Part shown: piece after piece, positions 42,174 to 51,274 of the stretch
Layout of the letters: every line of letters begins with the position of its first letter
Position numbering within the stretch: the first letter of the stretch is position 1
Origin: an uncultured Caldimonas sp.
GTDB lineage: Bacteria; Pseudomonadota; Gammaproteobacteria; Burkholderiales; Burkholderiaceae
Assembly (NCBI RefSeq): GCF_946480305.1
Contig: NZ_CAMLJQ010000018.1
Location: forward strand, 23,699-87,698
DNA length: 64,000 bases
Direction of reading: 5' to 3'
Made by a program: the position numbers and the translations under genes
Notes under the pieces: generated by a model
Told to the model about the DNA's origin: nothing
Seen by the model: the letters and a program-made list of their open reading frames with translations, nothing else
The model's database searches: none

Positions 42174-42956
42174 TCAGTGTGCCGCATGGCCGGCGCCGAG
42201 GTAAGCCTCGATCACCTTTTCGTTGCGCTGCACGTCGGCCGGCGTGCCTTCTGCGATCTGCTTGCCGTAGTCGAGCACCGTCACGCGGTTGCACAGGCCC
42301 ATCACGAGCTTCACGTCGTGTTCGATCAGCAAGATGGTGCGACCGTCATTGCGGATGCGGTCGATCAGCTCGCGCAGCACCACCTTCTCGGTCTGGTTCA
42401 TGCCGGCGGCCGGTTCGTCGAGCGCAATGAGCTTGGGATCGGTGGCCAGCGCGCGGGCGATCTCCAGGCGACGCTGGTCGCCGTAGCTCAGCGTGCGGGC
42501 CTTGTAATCGGCGTAGGCGCCGATGCCGACGTAGTCGAGCAGCTTCAGCGCGTGCTCGCGGATCTGCGCCTCTTCTTCCTTGAACGACCGGGTGCGGAAC
42601 ACGGCGCCGGCGAGGCCCGAGCGGGTGCGGATGTGGCGCCCGACCATCACGTTCTCGGCCGCCGTCATGTCGGCGAACAGGCGGATGTTCTGGAACGTGC
42701 GCGCAATGCCGGCCTTGGCCACCTCGTGCACCGCCGTCGGCTTGTAGGGCTTGCCTTCGAGTTCGAAGCTGCCGGAATCCGGCGTGTACAGCCCGGTGAT
42801 CACGTTGAAGAAGGTGGTCTTGCCGGCACCGTTGGGGCCGATCAGGCCGTACACCTGTCCGCGCTTGATCTCGATGCCCACGTCGCTCAGCGCCTGCAGG
42901 CCGCCGAAGCGCTTGGACACACCAGCGACCTTCAGAATGACGTCGTTGTTGCTCAT
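42174..42956 (-). CDS. livG: branched-chain amino acid ABC transporter ATPase LivG
   Basis: A 260-residue ATPase. Walker A is GPNGAGKTTFFNVITG, the signature is LSYGDQRRLEIARAL and Walker B is LIALDEPAAGMNQTE. GIARTFQNIRLFADMTAAENV marks the LivG subgroup. The start is MSNNDVILKVAG; a longer in-frame lead (through livM's end) is not conserved. It lies 13 bases after livM in the operon. Confidence 0.94.
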   Translation of the reverse strand: MSNNDVILKVAGVSKRFGGLQALSDVGIEIKRGQVYGLIGPNGAGKTTFFNVITGLYTPDSGSFELEGKPYKPTAVHEVAKAGIARTFQNIRLFADMTAAENVMVGRHIRTRSGLAGAVFRTRSFKEEEAQIREHALKLLDYVGIGAYADYKARTLSYGDQRRLEIARALATDPKLIALDEPAAGMNQTEKVVLRELIDRIRNDGRTILLIEHDVKLVMGLCNRVTVLDYGKQIAEGTPADVQRNEKVIEAYLGAGHAAH

Positions 42957-42969
42957 GCTCTTGTATCCC

Positions 42970-44058
42970 TCACTTCGTCGCGGGCTGTGGAGCCGCCTTG
43001 CCATGCTCGGGCGCCGGCCACAGGCCGCGCGGACGCAGCAGCATCACGATGATCATGGCCAGTGCGATCAGCAGCTGGCGCAGGATGGCGGCATCCAGGC
43101 GGCCGCCGGTCATTTCCTGTAGCGGGCCGGCCACGTAGCGCAACACCTCGGGCAGCGCAGCCAGCAGCAGTGCGCCGAGCACCACGCCGGGCAGGTGGCC
43201 CAGGCCGCCGAGCACGACCATCGCGACGATCATGATCGATTCCATCAGGCTGAACGATTCCGGCGAGATGAAGCCCTGGAAGGCCGCGAACATCGAGCCC
43301 GCGACGCCGCCGAAGGTGGCGCCCATGCCGAAGGCCAGCAGCTTCATGTTGCGCACGTTGATGCCCATCGCCTTGGCCGCGGTGTCGTCTTCGCGGATCG
43401 CCATCCAGGCGCGGCCGATGCGCGAGGTGGCCAACCGGTGGCAGATCACGATGCTCACCAGCACCAGCACGACGAACAGGTAGTAGTACTTCACCACCGG
43501 CGGCACGAGGTACTCGCCGATGCGCAGCGGCGAACCGAAGTCGAAGCCGAAGATGCGCATCGAATCGATCGCGCTCAGGCCGCGCGGGCCGTTGGTGATG
43601 TTGACCGGGTGCTCCAGGTTGTTCATGAACACGCGGATGATTTCACCGAAACCGAGCGTGACGATGGCGAGGTAGTCGCCGCGCAGCCGCAGCACCGGCG
43701 TGCCGAGCAGCACGCCCGCCAGTGCAGCCAGACCGGCTGCCAGCGGCACCATCACCCAGATCGGCGTGTGCAACCCATCGGGGAACAACTGTGCGACGGC
43801 CGGAAAGGTCTCCCACAAATGGGGCGAAGCCATCAGCGCGAACAGGTAGGCACCCACCGCGTAGAAGGCGACATAGCCCAGGTCGAGCAGGCCGGCATAG
43901 CCGACCACGATGTTCAGGCCCAGCGCGAGCATCACGTACAGCAGCGCGAGGTCGATGATGCGCACCCAGCCCTGGCCGAAGTACAGCGCGATGTGGGGCA
44001 GCACGACCAGCGCCACGCCGATCAGCACGAAGGACAGCAGCTTGTTCTTTTGCAACAT
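42970..44058 (-). CDS. livM: branched-chain amino acid ABC transporter permease LivM
   Basis: A 362-residue inner-membrane permease with about nine hydrophobic segments, starting LLSFVLIGVALVVLPHIALY. Family blocks are MLALGLNIVVGYAGLLDLGYVAFYAVGAY, the cytoplasmic coupling loop GFGEIIRVFMNNLEHPVNIT, and WMAIREDDTAAKAMGINVRNMKLLAFG. It pairs with LivH to form the channel. The C-terminal tail is longer and charged (RPRGLWPAPEHGKAAPQPATK). It begins 18 bases after livH. Confidence 0.94.
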   Translation of the reverse strand: MLQKNKLLSFVLIGVALVVLPHIALYFGQGWVRIIDLALLYVMLALGLNIVVGYAGLLDLGYVAFYAVGAYLFALMASPHLWETFPAVAQLFPDGLHTPIWVMVPLAAGLAALAGVLLGTPVLRLRGDYLAIVTLGFGEIIRVFMNNLEHPVNITNGPRGLSAIDSMRIFGFDFGSPLRIGEYLVPPVVKYYYLFVVLVLVSIVICHRLATSRIGRAWMAIREDDTAAKAMGINVRNMKLLAFGMGATFGGVAGSMFAAFQGFISPESFSLMESIMIVAMVVLGGLGHLPGVVLGALLLAALPEVLRYVAGPLQEMTGGRLDAAILRQLLIALAMIIVMLLRPRGLWPAPEHGKAAPQPATK

Positions 44059-44076
44059 GTTGGTCTCTCCTGGCGG

Positions 44077-45006
44077 TCAGGCCCGATCCGCCACGCGCTC
44101 GCCGAGCAGGCCGGAGGGCCGCAGCGTCAGCACGAGGATCAGCACGAGGAAGGCGAAGATGTCGGCATAGTGGCTGCCCAGCACGCCGCCGGTCAGCTCG
44201 CCCAGGTAGCCGGAGCCGATGGCTTCGATCAGCCCGAGCAGCACGCCGCCCACCATGGCGCCGGTCAGGTTGCCGATGCCGCCGAACACCGCCGCCGTGA
44301 AGGCCTTCAGGCCGGGCAGGAAGCCCATCGAGTGCTGCACGGTGCCGTAGTTGGCCGCCCACATCACGCCGGCCACGGCAGCGAGCGCCGCGCCGATGAT
44401 GAAGGTGGCGGAGATCACCATGTCGGGGCGCACGCCCATCAGGCTGGCCACGCGGGGGTTCTCGGCGGTGGCGCGCATTGCGCGGCCGAGCTTGGTCTTG
44501 TTGACGAGCCACAGCAGACCGATCAGCAAGATGCCGGTGGTCGCGAGGATCAGCACCTGCGTCACCGTGATCACGGCGCCGCCGATGGGGATGACCTCGG
44601 TGGGCAGCAGCAGCGGATAGGGCTTGGGATTCGGCTTCCAGATGATCATCGCCAGCGTCTGCAGCAGGATGGACATGCCGATGGCGGTGATCAGGGGGGC
44701 CAGGCGCGGCGCATTGCGCAGCGGCCGGTAGGCGATCTTCTCGATCGCGAAGTTGAGCGTCGCACAGACGACGATGGCGCAGATCAGCGAGATCAGCATC
44801 ATCAGCCAGCCGGGCATCGCGGGGGCGACTTCTTGCAGGAACGTCACCACGGTCCAGCTGGTCAGGGCGCCCACCATCAGCACTTCGCCGTGTGCGAAGT
44901 TGATCAGGCTGATGATGCCGTAGACCATCGTGTAGCCCAGTGCCACCAGCGCATACATGCTGCCGAGCACCAGACCGTTGATGATCTGTTGGAGGAAGAT
45001 GTCCAT
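44077..45006 (-). CDS. livH: branched-chain amino acid ABC transporter permease LivH
   Basis: A 309-residue permease with about eight hydrophobic segments. The start MDIFLQQIINGLVLGSMYAL is the conserved LivH N-terminus, with GGAG nine bases upstream. Further family blocks are GYTMVYGIISLINFAHGEVLMVGA and the coupling loop RAMRATAENPRVASLMGVR. It is the first gene of livHMGF; the open frame upstream of the ATG runs back through a structured leader and is not conserved. The leader and a promoter candidate are listed separately. Confidence 0.94.
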   Translation of the reverse strand: MDIFLQQIINGLVLGSMYALVALGYTMVYGIISLINFAHGEVLMVGALTSWTVVTFLQEVAPAMPGWLMMLISLICAIVVCATLNFAIEKIAYRPLRNAPRLAPLITAIGMSILLQTLAMIIWKPNPKPYPLLLPTEVIPIGGAVITVTQVLILATTGILLIGLLWLVNKTKLGRAMRATAENPRVASLMGVRPDMVISATFIIGAALAAVAGVMWAANYGTVQHSMGFLPGLKAFTAAVFGGIGNLTGAMVGGVLLGLIEAIGSGYLGELTGGVLGSHYADIFAFLVLILVLTLRPSGLLGERVADRA

Positions 45007-45125
45007 CAGTCGGTCTCCGAGGAAAAATAAACGTCGGGACGGAGCAAAATCCGGGCCCGTCGTCCCCCTCTGTTGGTTCGCAGTTGGGGCGTCTGTGCGC
45101 GGATCGACTCTAGTCTCAAACAGCA

Positions 45126-45192
45126 AGCCGGCAACGAGGGTTGCTCCCGTTGCCGGCTCGAGCAGACCGACGAGAGGCTTCCCGGGGAAGCC
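45126..45192 (-). promoter_or_regulatory. two hairpins in the livH leader
   Basis: AGCCGGCAAC and GTTGCCGGCT form a perfect 10-bp stem (45126-45158), and GGCTTCCC-G-GGGAAGCC (45176-45192) a perfect 8-base palindrome. Both lie between the promoter candidate at 45228 and the livH start, inside a predicted leader of about 215 bases. Neither has a T run, so they are not simple terminators. They could control leader stability or read-through; this is inference. The remaining 45007-45306 gap has no evident gene. Confidence 0.5.
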
Positions 45193-45227
45193 CCGTCTAC
45201 CCTCTCTCGACCCGCAAAGTGGCGCGG

Positions 45228-45255
45228 ATTGTAGCCAAGCACCTCGCGGTGAAAA
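45228..45255 (-). promoter_or_regulatory. putative liv operon promoter
   Basis: On the minus strand TTTTCA (45255-45250) and TACAAT (45233-45228) are spaced by 16 bases. TACAAT matches the -10 consensus at five of six positions and TTTTCA the -35 at four. The predicted start near 45221 leaves a long structured leader before livH. Confidence 0.5.
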
Positions 45256-45306
45256 GTTCGGGGTTTACCCTCCTTAAGCTGTCAATCCAACGACGATTCA
45301 GAAAGA

Positions 45307-46629
45307 TCATCGCTTTTTGCGCGATTGCTCGTTCTTTTGACGCAACTCTTCGAGTTTTTCTCCGATGCGGATCTCCAGACCCCTTGGAGCGGGGGCGTAG
45401 AAGCGCAGGTCGTCGGGGACGCCGTCGGGCAAATAACGTTCCCCTGCCGCGAAGGCTTCGTCCTCGTCGTGCGCGTAGCGGTAGCCCTTCGAGTACCCGA
45501 GGTCCTTCATCAGCCGCGTCGGCGCGTTGCGCAAGTGCAGCGGCACCGGGCGGGTGCCGTCCTGCTTGACGAACGCGCGCGCCGCCTTGTAGGCCGCATA
45601 GACGGCGTTCGATTTCGGCGCCACGGCCAGGTAGACGACCGCCTCGGCCAGCGCCAGCTCTCCTTCGGGTGAGCCGAGTCGCTCGTAGGTTTCGGCCGCG
45701 TCGAGCGTGAGACGCAACGCACGAGGATCTGCCAGGCCGATGTCTTCGCTCGCCATGCGCACCAGGCGGCGGGCGATGTAGCGCGCGTCGACACCACCGT
45801 CGAGCATGCGCACGAACCAGTACAGCGAAGCATCGGGGTCGGAGCCGCGCACCGACTTGTGCAACGCCGAGATGGTGTCGTAGAACTGCTCGCCGCCCTT
45901 GTCGTAGCGGCGCAGCTGCTCGCCGAGCGAGCGTTCGAGCATCGCCTCGTCGATCTCCAGCAGACCCTGCGGGCCGCTCATGCGCACGAGGTTCTCGTAG
46001 GTATTGAGCAGGCGGCGCGCGTCGCCGTCGGCGTAGCCGATCAGCCGGTCGCGCGCAGCGTCGGTGAGCCCCGGGGATTGCAGCAGGGCCTGGGCACGCT
46101 GCAACAGCGAGCGCATGTCGTCGTCGCCCAGGGCCTGCAGCACGTGCACCGTCGCGCGCGAGAGCAGCGCCGAATTCACCTCGAAGGAGGGGTTCTCGGT
46201 GGTCGCACCGATGAAGGTGAACAGGCCCGACTCGACGTGCGGCAGAAAGGCGTCCTGTTGCGCCTTGTTGAAGCGGTGCACCTCGTCGACGAACACGATG
46301 GTGCGCCGGCCCATGCTGCGCGCCACCTGGGCCTGCTCCACCGCTTCGCGGATGTCCTTCACGCCGCCGAGCACGGCAGAGATCTGGATGAACTGCGCAT
46401 CGAACGCATCGGCCATCAGCCGCGCCAGCGTGGTCTTGCCGACACCGGGCGGCCCCCACAGGATCATCGAATGCGGTTGGCCGGATTCGAAGGCAGCGCG
46501 CAACGGCTTGGCCGGCCCGAGCAGGTGCTGCTGCCCGATGACTTCGTCCAGTGTGCGCGGGCGCAGCCGCTCGGCCAGCGGGGCGTCTGAGCCTGCCGCG
46601 GGCGCGGCGAACAGAGAGTCGTCGGACAT
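45307..46629 (-). CDS. rarA: replication-associated recombination protein A (AAA+ ATPase)
   Basis: A 440-residue clamp-loader-like AAA+ ATPase (RarA/MgsA) acting at stalled replication forks. Walker A is ILWGPPGVGKTTLARLMA, Walker B is IVFVDEVHRFNKAQQD, and sensor 1 is FTFIGATTENPSFEVNSALLSR. Sensor 2 and the C-terminal MgsA domain follow (YWFVRMLDGGVDARYIARRLVRMASEDIG). The start MSDDSLFAAPAAG fits the family; the frame is open far upstream but only antisense to other genes there. It is transcribed towards the liv operon. Confidence 0.94.
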   Translation of the reverse strand: MSDDSLFAAPAAGSDAPLAERLRPRTLDEVIGQQHLLGPAKPLRAAFESGQPHSMILWGPPGVGKTTLARLMADAFDAQFIQISAVLGGVKDIREAVEQAQVARSMGRRTIVFVDEVHRFNKAQQDAFLPHVESGLFTFIGATTENPSFEVNSALLSRATVHVLQALGDDDMRSLLQRAQALLQSPGLTDAARDRLIGYADGDARRLLNTYENLVRMSGPQGLLEIDEAMLERSLGEQLRRYDKGGEQFYDTISALHKSVRGSDPDASLYWFVRMLDGGVDARYIARRLVRMASEDIGLADPRALRLTLDAAETYERLGSPEGELALAEAVVYLAVAPKSNAVYAAYKAARAFVKQDGTRPVPLHLRNAPTRLMKDLGYSKGYRYAHDEDEAFAAGERYLPDGVPDDLRFYAPAPRGLEIRIGEKLEELRQKNEQSRKKR

Positions 46630-46805
46630 GGCAGCGATTGTGGCAAAGGATCCAGCCGGCCGCTGTCGACGCACCGCGGCCTGCGCCCGTCTGTCTTGTC
46701 TTGCGTGGCATTGCGCGCAGAGACTCCAACCGCTCGTGGAGCTTGCGAGGCAGGAACGAAAGCTGCTGAGCCCGAGGGGTCTCCACTCGTTCGAAAGGCC
46801 CCTGT

Positions 46806-47210
46806 ATGAAGCCACTGAACCGGCCCCCCTCCCCCTCGCGGCTGGCGGCCTGCCTCGCGGTCGCGGCGGGCATCGCGCTGGCAGGCTGCGCGAGCAAGCC
46901 CGAGGCGCCTGAAGCCGAACTTGCCGTCGGCCAGTCCGCGATCGAAAGCGCCACCACGGCCGGCGCCACCGAGCACGCGCCGCTGGAACTGAACCAGGCA
47001 CGGCAGAAACTCGATGCCGCACGCACTGCGCTGCGCGCCGAAGAGCACGAAAAGGCTCGCCGTCTGGCCGAGCAGGCAGAAGTCGACGCCCGCGTGGCGG
47101 CTGCCAAGGCCAACGCCGAGAAGTCGCGCCGCGCCGTCGCCGAGATCGAGCAGAGCATCCGCATGCTGCGCGACGAGATCCAGCGCTCCGGCACCCGCCC
47201 CGCCTCCTGA
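46806..47210 (+). CDS. DUF4398-type lipoprotein
   Basis: A 134-residue lipoprotein. The signal peptide ends in the lipobox LAGC (MKPLNRPPSPSRLA, then a hydrophobic run and LAGCASKPEAPE). The mature part is a long alanine/glutamate-rich helix (ELNQARQKLDAARTALRAEE and on) typical of DUF4398, likely a coiled coil in the periplasm. The function of the family is not known. It is directly followed, 28 bases later, by an OmpA-family lipoprotein with the same N-terminal helical style, so the two probably act together at the outer membrane. Confidence 0.82.
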   Translation: MKPLNRPPSPSRLAACLAVAAGIALAGCASKPEAPEAELAVGQSAIESATTAGATEHAPLELNQARQKLDAARTALRAEEHEKARRLAEQAEVDARVAAAKANAEKSRRAVAEIEQSIRMLRDEIQRSGTRPAS

Positions 47211-47238
47211 TAAACCCAATCAAGAAAGGAGACCTTTC

Positions 47239-48153
47239 ATGAACCACTCGCTTCGGTTGACCGCCGCCGCGGCCGTGCTCGCCCTGCTGGGAGCCTGCGC
47301 CAGTCGCCCACCGCAACCCAACGCCGCACTGGAAGAAGCGCGCCAGCTCTACGGCACCGTCAGCAACAACCCGACCGTCGTGCAGGGCGCCGCCGTCGAA
47401 CTGGACCGCGCGCGCAAGGCCCTGGACCGGGCCGACGCCGCCTGGAACGACGAACGCGACCCCGCGCAGACCAACCACCTCGCCTACCTCGCCAAGCAGC
47501 TGACGGTGGTGGCGCGCGAAACCGGCGCGCAACGCGAGGCCGAAGCGCGCGTGCAGCAGGCCAGCGCGGAGCGTGAACGGGTGCGTGCCGAAGCGCGTAC
47601 GGCGGAGGCACAAACCGCGCAGTCGCAGGCGGCCACCGCCCAGGCGCGGGCAGCGGCCGCGCAGGCCCAGGCACAGGCGGCGCAGCAACAGGCGTCGGCA
47701 GCGCAGCAACAGGCCCAGACCGAGGCGCAGCGTGCACAGCAGCTCGAACAGGAATTGCAGCAACTGCAAGCACGCAATACCGACCGCGGCATGGTGATCA
47801 CGCTGCAGGACGTGTTGTTCGACGTCGGCCAGGCCACGCTGAAGCCGGGTGCCGCCCGCACGCTCGACCGCGTGGCCGAGCTGCTGCAGCGCTACCCCGA
47901 GCGCAAGCTGCTGATCGAGGGCTACACCGACAGCACCGGCAGCGAGAGCTACAACCTGGAGTTGTCGCGCCGCCGTGCCGAAGCGGTCGAGCAGGCGCTG
48001 GTACGCCAGGGTGTGCCGAGCGATCGCATCGAGATCCAGCCGCACGGCGAGGCCTACCCGGTGGCCAACAACGAGACGCCCGCCGGCCGGCAGTTGAACC
48101 GCCGCGTCGAAATGCTGTTCTCCGACGAGCAAGGGCAGCTCGAGCAGCGTTGA
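47239..48153 (+). CDS. OmpA-family lipoprotein with DUF4398-like coiled-coil region
   Basis: A 304-residue protein. The lipobox is LGAC (ALLGACASRPPQ). A DUF4398-like helical region (residues about 30-100) is followed by an extreme Ala/Gln-rich coiled coil (about 115-180, with AQAQAAQQQASAAQQQAQ). The C-terminal OmpA domain binds peptidoglycan: DVLFDVGQATLKPGAARTL, LIEGYTDSTGSESYNLELS and RRAEAVEQALVRQGV. It would bridge outer membrane and cell wall. The start at 47239 has AAGGAG upstream. Its stop codon overlaps the next gene's ATG (TGATG). Confidence 0.9.
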   Translation: MNHSLRLTAAAAVLALLGACASRPPQPNAALEEARQLYGTVSNNPTVVQGAAVELDRARKALDRADAAWNDERDPAQTNHLAYLAKQLTVVARETGAQREAEARVQQASAERERVRAEARTAEAQTAQSQAATAQARAAAAQAQAQAAQQQASAAQQQAQTEAQRAQQLEQELQQLQARNTDRGMVITLQDVLFDVGQATLKPGAARTLDRVAELLQRYPERKLLIEGYTDSTGSESYNLELSRRRAEAVEQALVRQGVPSDRIEIQPHGEAYPVANNETPAGRQLNRRVEMLFSDEQGQLEQR

Positions 48154-49286
48154 TGTCGCCCCCGGTGGCACCGCCGCCGGCCCGCGGCATTCCGCCGTGG
48201 GTCGGCCAGGTCCTGCTGGCCGTGGCGGTGGTGTTCCTGCTGCGCGCCGCCAAGGTGGTGCTGCTGCCGGTGGCGCTCGCGATCACGTTCACCTTCGTGC
48301 TCGCACCGCCGGTGCGGCGCCTGCGCTCACTCGGCGTGCCGGCCCCGCTGGGGGCCGGGCTGGTGCTCGGCATGCTGCTCGCGTTGCTGCTGCTGTTCGG
48401 CAGCACATTGGTCACGCCCGCGGCGGCGTGGTGGGAGCGCGCACCGTCGAACCTGCAGCAGGTGATGGAAGCGGCGCAGCGGCTGCGCGCGGCACTGCCG
48501 GGCAGCGGAACGGCCGTCGACCCCAACCCCTCGCCACTGGAAGCGCTGGAGCTGCGCGAGCAGTTGCGCACCGAAGGCATGGCGCTCACGCGGGTGGTGC
48601 TGGGGCAGTTCTGGTACTTCTCGATCTCGGCGGCGGCCACGGTGATCCTGCTGTTCTTCCTGCTCGCCACCGAATACCACCTCGTCTGGCGCGGCGTCGC
48701 GGCCATCGCACGGCCGCGCGCGCGGGCGCTGGTGCTGTCCGGCATCCGCGAGGCGCAGCGCGACATCGGGCGTTTTCTCACCACGATGACGCTGCTCAAC
48801 ATCGGGCTCGGCGTGGCCACCGGCCTCGCGTTGCATGCGATCAGGCTGCCCAACCCCATCCTGTGGGGCACCCTTGCCGCGCTGCTCAACTTCATCTTCT
48901 ACATCGGGCCGGTGCTGATGACGGTGCTGCTGCTGATGGCCGGCATCACCAGCTTCGTCGACGCCGGGTCGATGCTTGCGCCGGCCCTTGCCTTCCTGGC
49001 GCTCAACGCGCTTGAGAGCAACCTCGTCGGCCCCTGGCTGATGGGCAGGCGGCTGCGCCTGAACCCGGTGTTCGTGTTCCTCTCGGTGATGGTGTGGGGG
49101 TGGATCTGGGGCATGGCCGGCGCGCTGATCGCGGTGCCCATGCTGCTGGCGCTGCGCAGCGTGTGCCGCCGGGTGCCGCGCATGAAGATCGTCTGCACCT
49201 TCATCAACGAAGTCGACGCAGCGCAACGACCGTTGCATGCACTGCTCGGGCCGCGGCCGGGCCGCAAGCCGCCGCGCAGCGTGTAG
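48153..49286 (+). CDS. AI-2E family transporter (PerM-like permease)
   Basis: A 377-residue inner-membrane protein of the AI-2 exporter/PerM superfamily with about eight hydrophobic segments, including VLLAVAVVFLLRAAKVVLLPVAL and FWYFSISAAATVILLFFLLA. The family block LPNPILWGTLAALLNFIFYIGP is present, as is NLVGPWLMGRRLRLNPVFVFLSVMVWGWIWG. Members export AI-2, sodium or other solutes; the substrate here is unknown. It starts one base into the stop codon of the OmpA gene, so translation is coupled. Confidence 0.88.
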   Translation: MSPPVAPPPARGIPPWVGQVLLAVAVVFLLRAAKVVLLPVALAITFTFVLAPPVRRLRSLGVPAPLGAGLVLGMLLALLLLFGSTLVTPAAAWWERAPSNLQQVMEAAQRLRAALPGSGTAVDPNPSPLEALELREQLRTEGMALTRVVLGQFWYFSISAAATVILLFFLLATEYHLVWRGVAAIARPRARALVLSGIREAQRDIGRFLTTMTLLNIGLGVATGLALHAIRLPNPILWGTLAALLNFIFYIGPVLMTVLLLMAGITSFVDAGSMLAPALAFLALNALESNLVGPWLMGRRLRLNPVFVFLSVMVWGWIWGMAGALIAVPMLLALRSVCRRVPRMKIVCTFINEVDAAQRPLHALLGPRPGRKPPRSV

Positions 49287-49428
49287 TTTTTTCAATCGTG
49301 AGCAGCCTGTCACGGACGGGCGTGTTACCTGTCAGGCGCTTTCCTATGTTGCGTGCAGCGCCGGCCCGACTGTCGCGCCTGGGACGAGCTGCCTACAGTG
49401 CGTGGCATCGCATCTCCCCGCGCGCGCC

Positions 49429-51261
49429 ATGAGCACCAGCCCCTCCGCCACGATCGAATCCGCCAGCGTCGGCACGTTGTACCGCCACGTATGGCACCAC
49501 GCCCGTGGCATGCGCTTGCGCTGGATGGCGGCCATGTCGCTGCTGGTCAGCTCGCAGTTGCTCAAGCTCAGCGTGCCGTGGCTCGCCGCGCAGGCGATCA
49601 ACGCCATCCAGACCGGCGGCAAGGCCGGGCTCTCCCACGCCGGCACGTGGATCGCCGCGATCGTCGGCGTGTACGTCGCAGCGTGGTCCATGCACGGCCC
49701 GGGGCGCGTGCTCGAACGCTCGGTGGGGGTGCGCGTGCGCCGCGGCATCTCCGGCGCCCTGTACGCCAAGCTCACCCGCGTGCCGCTGGCCTGGCACGAC
49801 CGTCACCATTCCGGCGACGTGCAGCATCGCGTCGATCAGGCGAGCCACGCGCTGTACGACTTCACGCAGACGCAGTTCATCTACCTGCAGAACGCCGTCA
49901 ACATCCTCGGCCCGCTGATCGCGCTGACCCTGCTGTCGCGCGGTACCGGCGCCTTGGCGGTCGTCGGCTACCTCGCGGTGGGCCTCGTGATCGTGCGTTT
50001 CGACCAGGCCCTGATGCGGCTCGCCTCGCGCGAGAACCAGGCCAGCCGTCGCTACGCCGCGGGCCTGCTCGATTTCATCGGCAACGTCTCGACGGTGATG
50101 AGCCTGCGCCTGCAGCACGCTTCGCAGCGGCTGCTCGACAAGCGGCTGCTCACGGTGTTCGAGCCGCTCAAGCGGGCCATCGTGCTGAACGAATGGAAGT
50201 GGTGCGCGGTCGACCTGCTGACAGTGGTCCTGACCTGGGGTCTGGTCGTCAGCTTCGCATGGCAGACCTCCGGCGCCGGCGGCACGTTGCTGCTCGGCAG
50301 CCTGTTCATGATCTACCAGTACGCACAGCAGGCCGGTGGCGTGGTCGGCTCACTCGCGGCCAACTACCAGAACTTCGCGCGCATGCGCACCAACTTCGCC
50401 AGCGCCGACCCCATCTTGCAGGCCGAGGAACGCCAGGACGCCGGCCCCACCATCGCGGCCGACTGGCACACGCTGTCGCTGGCCGACATCGGTTTCCGGC
50501 ACGCCGGTCAGGACAGCGACCGCGGCGGCCTGCATCACCTTTCGCTCGAACTCAGGCGCGGCTCGCGCGTGGCGCTCGTGGGCCCCAGCGGCGCCGGCAA
50601 GAGCACGCTGCTGCGCGTGCTGGCCGGCCTGTACGACACCCAGCATGGGCACTACGAGGTCGATGGCGTGGCCCAGCTCGGGCTGCGGCACCTGGGCCAG
50701 ATCGCCACGCTGATCCCGCAGGAAGCCGAGATTTTCGAAGCCAGCGTGCGCGAGAACATCACCTTCGACATGCCGGTCGACGACATCGCGCTGCAACAGG
50801 CGGTGAAGGTGAGTGCCTTCGACGCGGTGCTCGACCGCCTGCCCCAGGGGCTCGACACCCCGATCTCGGAGCGGGGCTTCAATCTGTCGGGCGGGCAGCG
50901 CCAACGCCTGGCGCTCGCGCGCGGCGTGCTCGCCGCACGGGACAGTTCGCTGATCCTGCTCGACGAGCCGACCAGCGCGCTCGATCCGCTGACCGAACTG
51001 GCGATCCATCAGCGCATGGAAGCGGCTTTTCCCAACGCCACCATCGTGGCGTCGGTGCACCGCATGACGCTGCTCGATCACTTCGACCAGGTCGTGCTGA
51101 TGGTCGCCGGCCGGGTGCAGGACGTCGGCACCGTGGCCGAGCTGCTGCAGCGCCAGCCGTTGTTCGGCGAGATGTACCGGGGCGCGGCAGCGGCGGAGGC
51201 AGCCTGGATCGAGCCCGAAGCCTCCTTGCAGGCCGCGAACGAAGCCGTGATCGCCGCCTGA
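49429..51261 (+). CDS. ABC exporter (fused membrane and ATPase domains)
   Basis: A 610-residue type IV ABC half-exporter. The N-terminal part has six transmembrane helices, from RLRWMAAMSLLVSSQLLKLSV to about residue 300. The ATPase domain carries Walker A GPSGAGKSTLLRVLAGLY, signature NLSGGQRQRLALARGVLA, Walker B SLILLDEPTSALDP and the H-loop SVHR. Residues for hydrolysis are intact (E after Walker B). The likely cargo is a lipid, peptide or drug. I chose MSTSPSATIES because the preceding in-frame codons run through the previous gene's end. No accessory protein is encoded next to it. Confidence 0.9.
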   Translation: MSTSPSATIESASVGTLYRHVWHHARGMRLRWMAAMSLLVSSQLLKLSVPWLAAQAINAIQTGGKAGLSHAGTWIAAIVGVYVAAWSMHGPGRVLERSVGVRVRRGISGALYAKLTRVPLAWHDRHHSGDVQHRVDQASHALYDFTQTQFIYLQNAVNILGPLIALTLLSRGTGALAVVGYLAVGLVIVRFDQALMRLASRENQASRRYAAGLLDFIGNVSTVMSLRLQHASQRLLDKRLLTVFEPLKRAIVLNEWKWCAVDLLTVVLTWGLVVSFAWQTSGAGGTLLLGSLFMIYQYAQQAGGVVGSLAANYQNFARMRTNFASADPILQAEERQDAGPTIAADWHTLSLADIGFRHAGQDSDRGGLHHLSLELRRGSRVALVGPSGAGKSTLLRVLAGLYDTQHGHYEVDGVAQLGLRHLGQIATLIPQEAEIFEASVRENITFDMPVDDIALQQAVKVSAFDAVLDRLPQGLDTPISERGFNLSGGQRQRLALARGVLAARDSSLILLDEPTSALDPLTELAIHQRMEAAFPNATIVASVHRMTLLDHFDQVVLMVAGRVQDVGTVAELLQRQPLFGEMYRGAAAAEAAWIEPEASLQAANEAVIAA

Positions 51262-51274
51262 CGCGCGCTGCGGC

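Noticed and set aside
43195..45030. A 611-codon plus-strand frame across livM and livH.
   Set aside because: Shadow of the liv permease genes: rich in His, Gln, Arg, Asp and without hydrophobic pattern or domains.
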